Source: Syngnathus acus (taxonomy: Eukaryota; Chordata; Actinopteri; Syngnathiformes; Syngnathidae). Taken from it: DNA of 64,000 nucleotides. Position 1 is the first letter of the stretch, and the number at the start of each line of letters is the position of its first letter. Made by a program: the position numbers and the translations under genes. The notes beneath the pieces were generated by a model. The model saw only the letters and a program-made list of their open reading frames with translations. It ran no database searches and was not told the origin of the DNA. The stretch is taken from NCBI RefSeq assembly GCF_901709675.1, contig NC_051092.1, positions 15,877,128 to 15,941,127 on the forward strand. The letters run 5' to 3'. Shown here piece by piece: positions 63,785 through 64,000 of this stretch.

Positions 63785-64000
63785 TCGGACTATAAGTCGC
63801 GTTTTTTTTCATAGTTTGGGTGGGGGGGGCGACTTATAAAAATTCAAATTTCCCTGGACAGCCACCCGGCCGAGCGCCGGCGCCCGACTTCAATCCACGA
63901 AAGTGAAAGTAAGCTGGACGAGTGACGCGCGACGTCGCGCTGCTGACGTCAGCAGCGCGACGCGACGTCGCGGTCGCGCGTCAGCAGCGCGACGGTTGTT
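63776..64000. mobile_element. Family A transposon, left end, continuing out of the window
   Basis: It starts CCGTAATTTTCGGACTATAA with TA before it. The arm gtttgggtgggggggg and a piece of the GC-rich unit follow, then CG-rich sequence with a 30-nt perfect palindrome at 63933-63962 centred on TGACGTCA. Confidence 0.75.

Overview
The window is vertebrate, almost certainly teleost fish, DNA. It consists of one host gene on the minus strand whose introns and 5' flank are packed with transposable elements. The teleost assignment rests on the repeat types: a Rex3-type RTE LINE, L2/Rex1-type LINEs, two tRNA-derived SINE families, Tc1 elements, many short hAT elements, a Penelope-like element and a LINE of the type that carries a restriction-like endonuclease. 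I do not name a species.

Host gene: six small exons at 51110-50927, 42123-41974, 10691-10598, 10504-10457, 10362-10278 and 8558-8478 (minus strand) have consensus AG/GT borders and perfectly matching splice phases. They join into 214 uninterrupted codons that match the N-terminus, PH domain and first EF-hand region of phospholipase C gamma 2 (plcg2). The window therefore holds the start codon and the first 214 codons. The catalytic X/Y, SH2 and SH3 parts lie to the left of the window. Intron 2 is about 31.3 kb and intron 1 about 8.8 kb, both swollen by insertions.

Layout: 1-8477 (intron 6) holds a Tc1 fragment, a minus-strand LTR with primer-binding site, an internally deleted LINE, a SINE and TA-flanked elements. 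8478-10691 holds exons 6 to 3. 10692-41973 (intron 2) holds nested Tc1, hAT, MITE and LINE insertions, a Rex3 LINE, LTR regions, a Penelope-like remnant with two hammerhead-like motifs, an LTR longer than 2 kb interrupted by two LINEs, a LINE with two intact ORFs, and hAT elements. 41974-42123 is exon 2. 42124-50926 is intron 1. 50927-51110 is exon 1. From 51111 on is 5' flank: a tandem duplication that copies the start of exon 1, then a Tc1 element split by a LINE split by a MITE split by SINE and hAT elements, then more pogo-like, SINE and hAT elements to the end.

Most elements are dead. The exception is the two-ORF LINE at about 34561-39655, whose ORF1 and 1026-codon ORF2 are open with catalytic residues in place. 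Many insertions could be delimited exactly by target-site duplications (8 bp for hAT, TA for Tc1/pogo-like, 5 bp for a solo LTR, 10-11 bp for SINE and Rex3), which gives an order of insertion. No bacterial-type system, CRISPR array or rRNA gene was seen.
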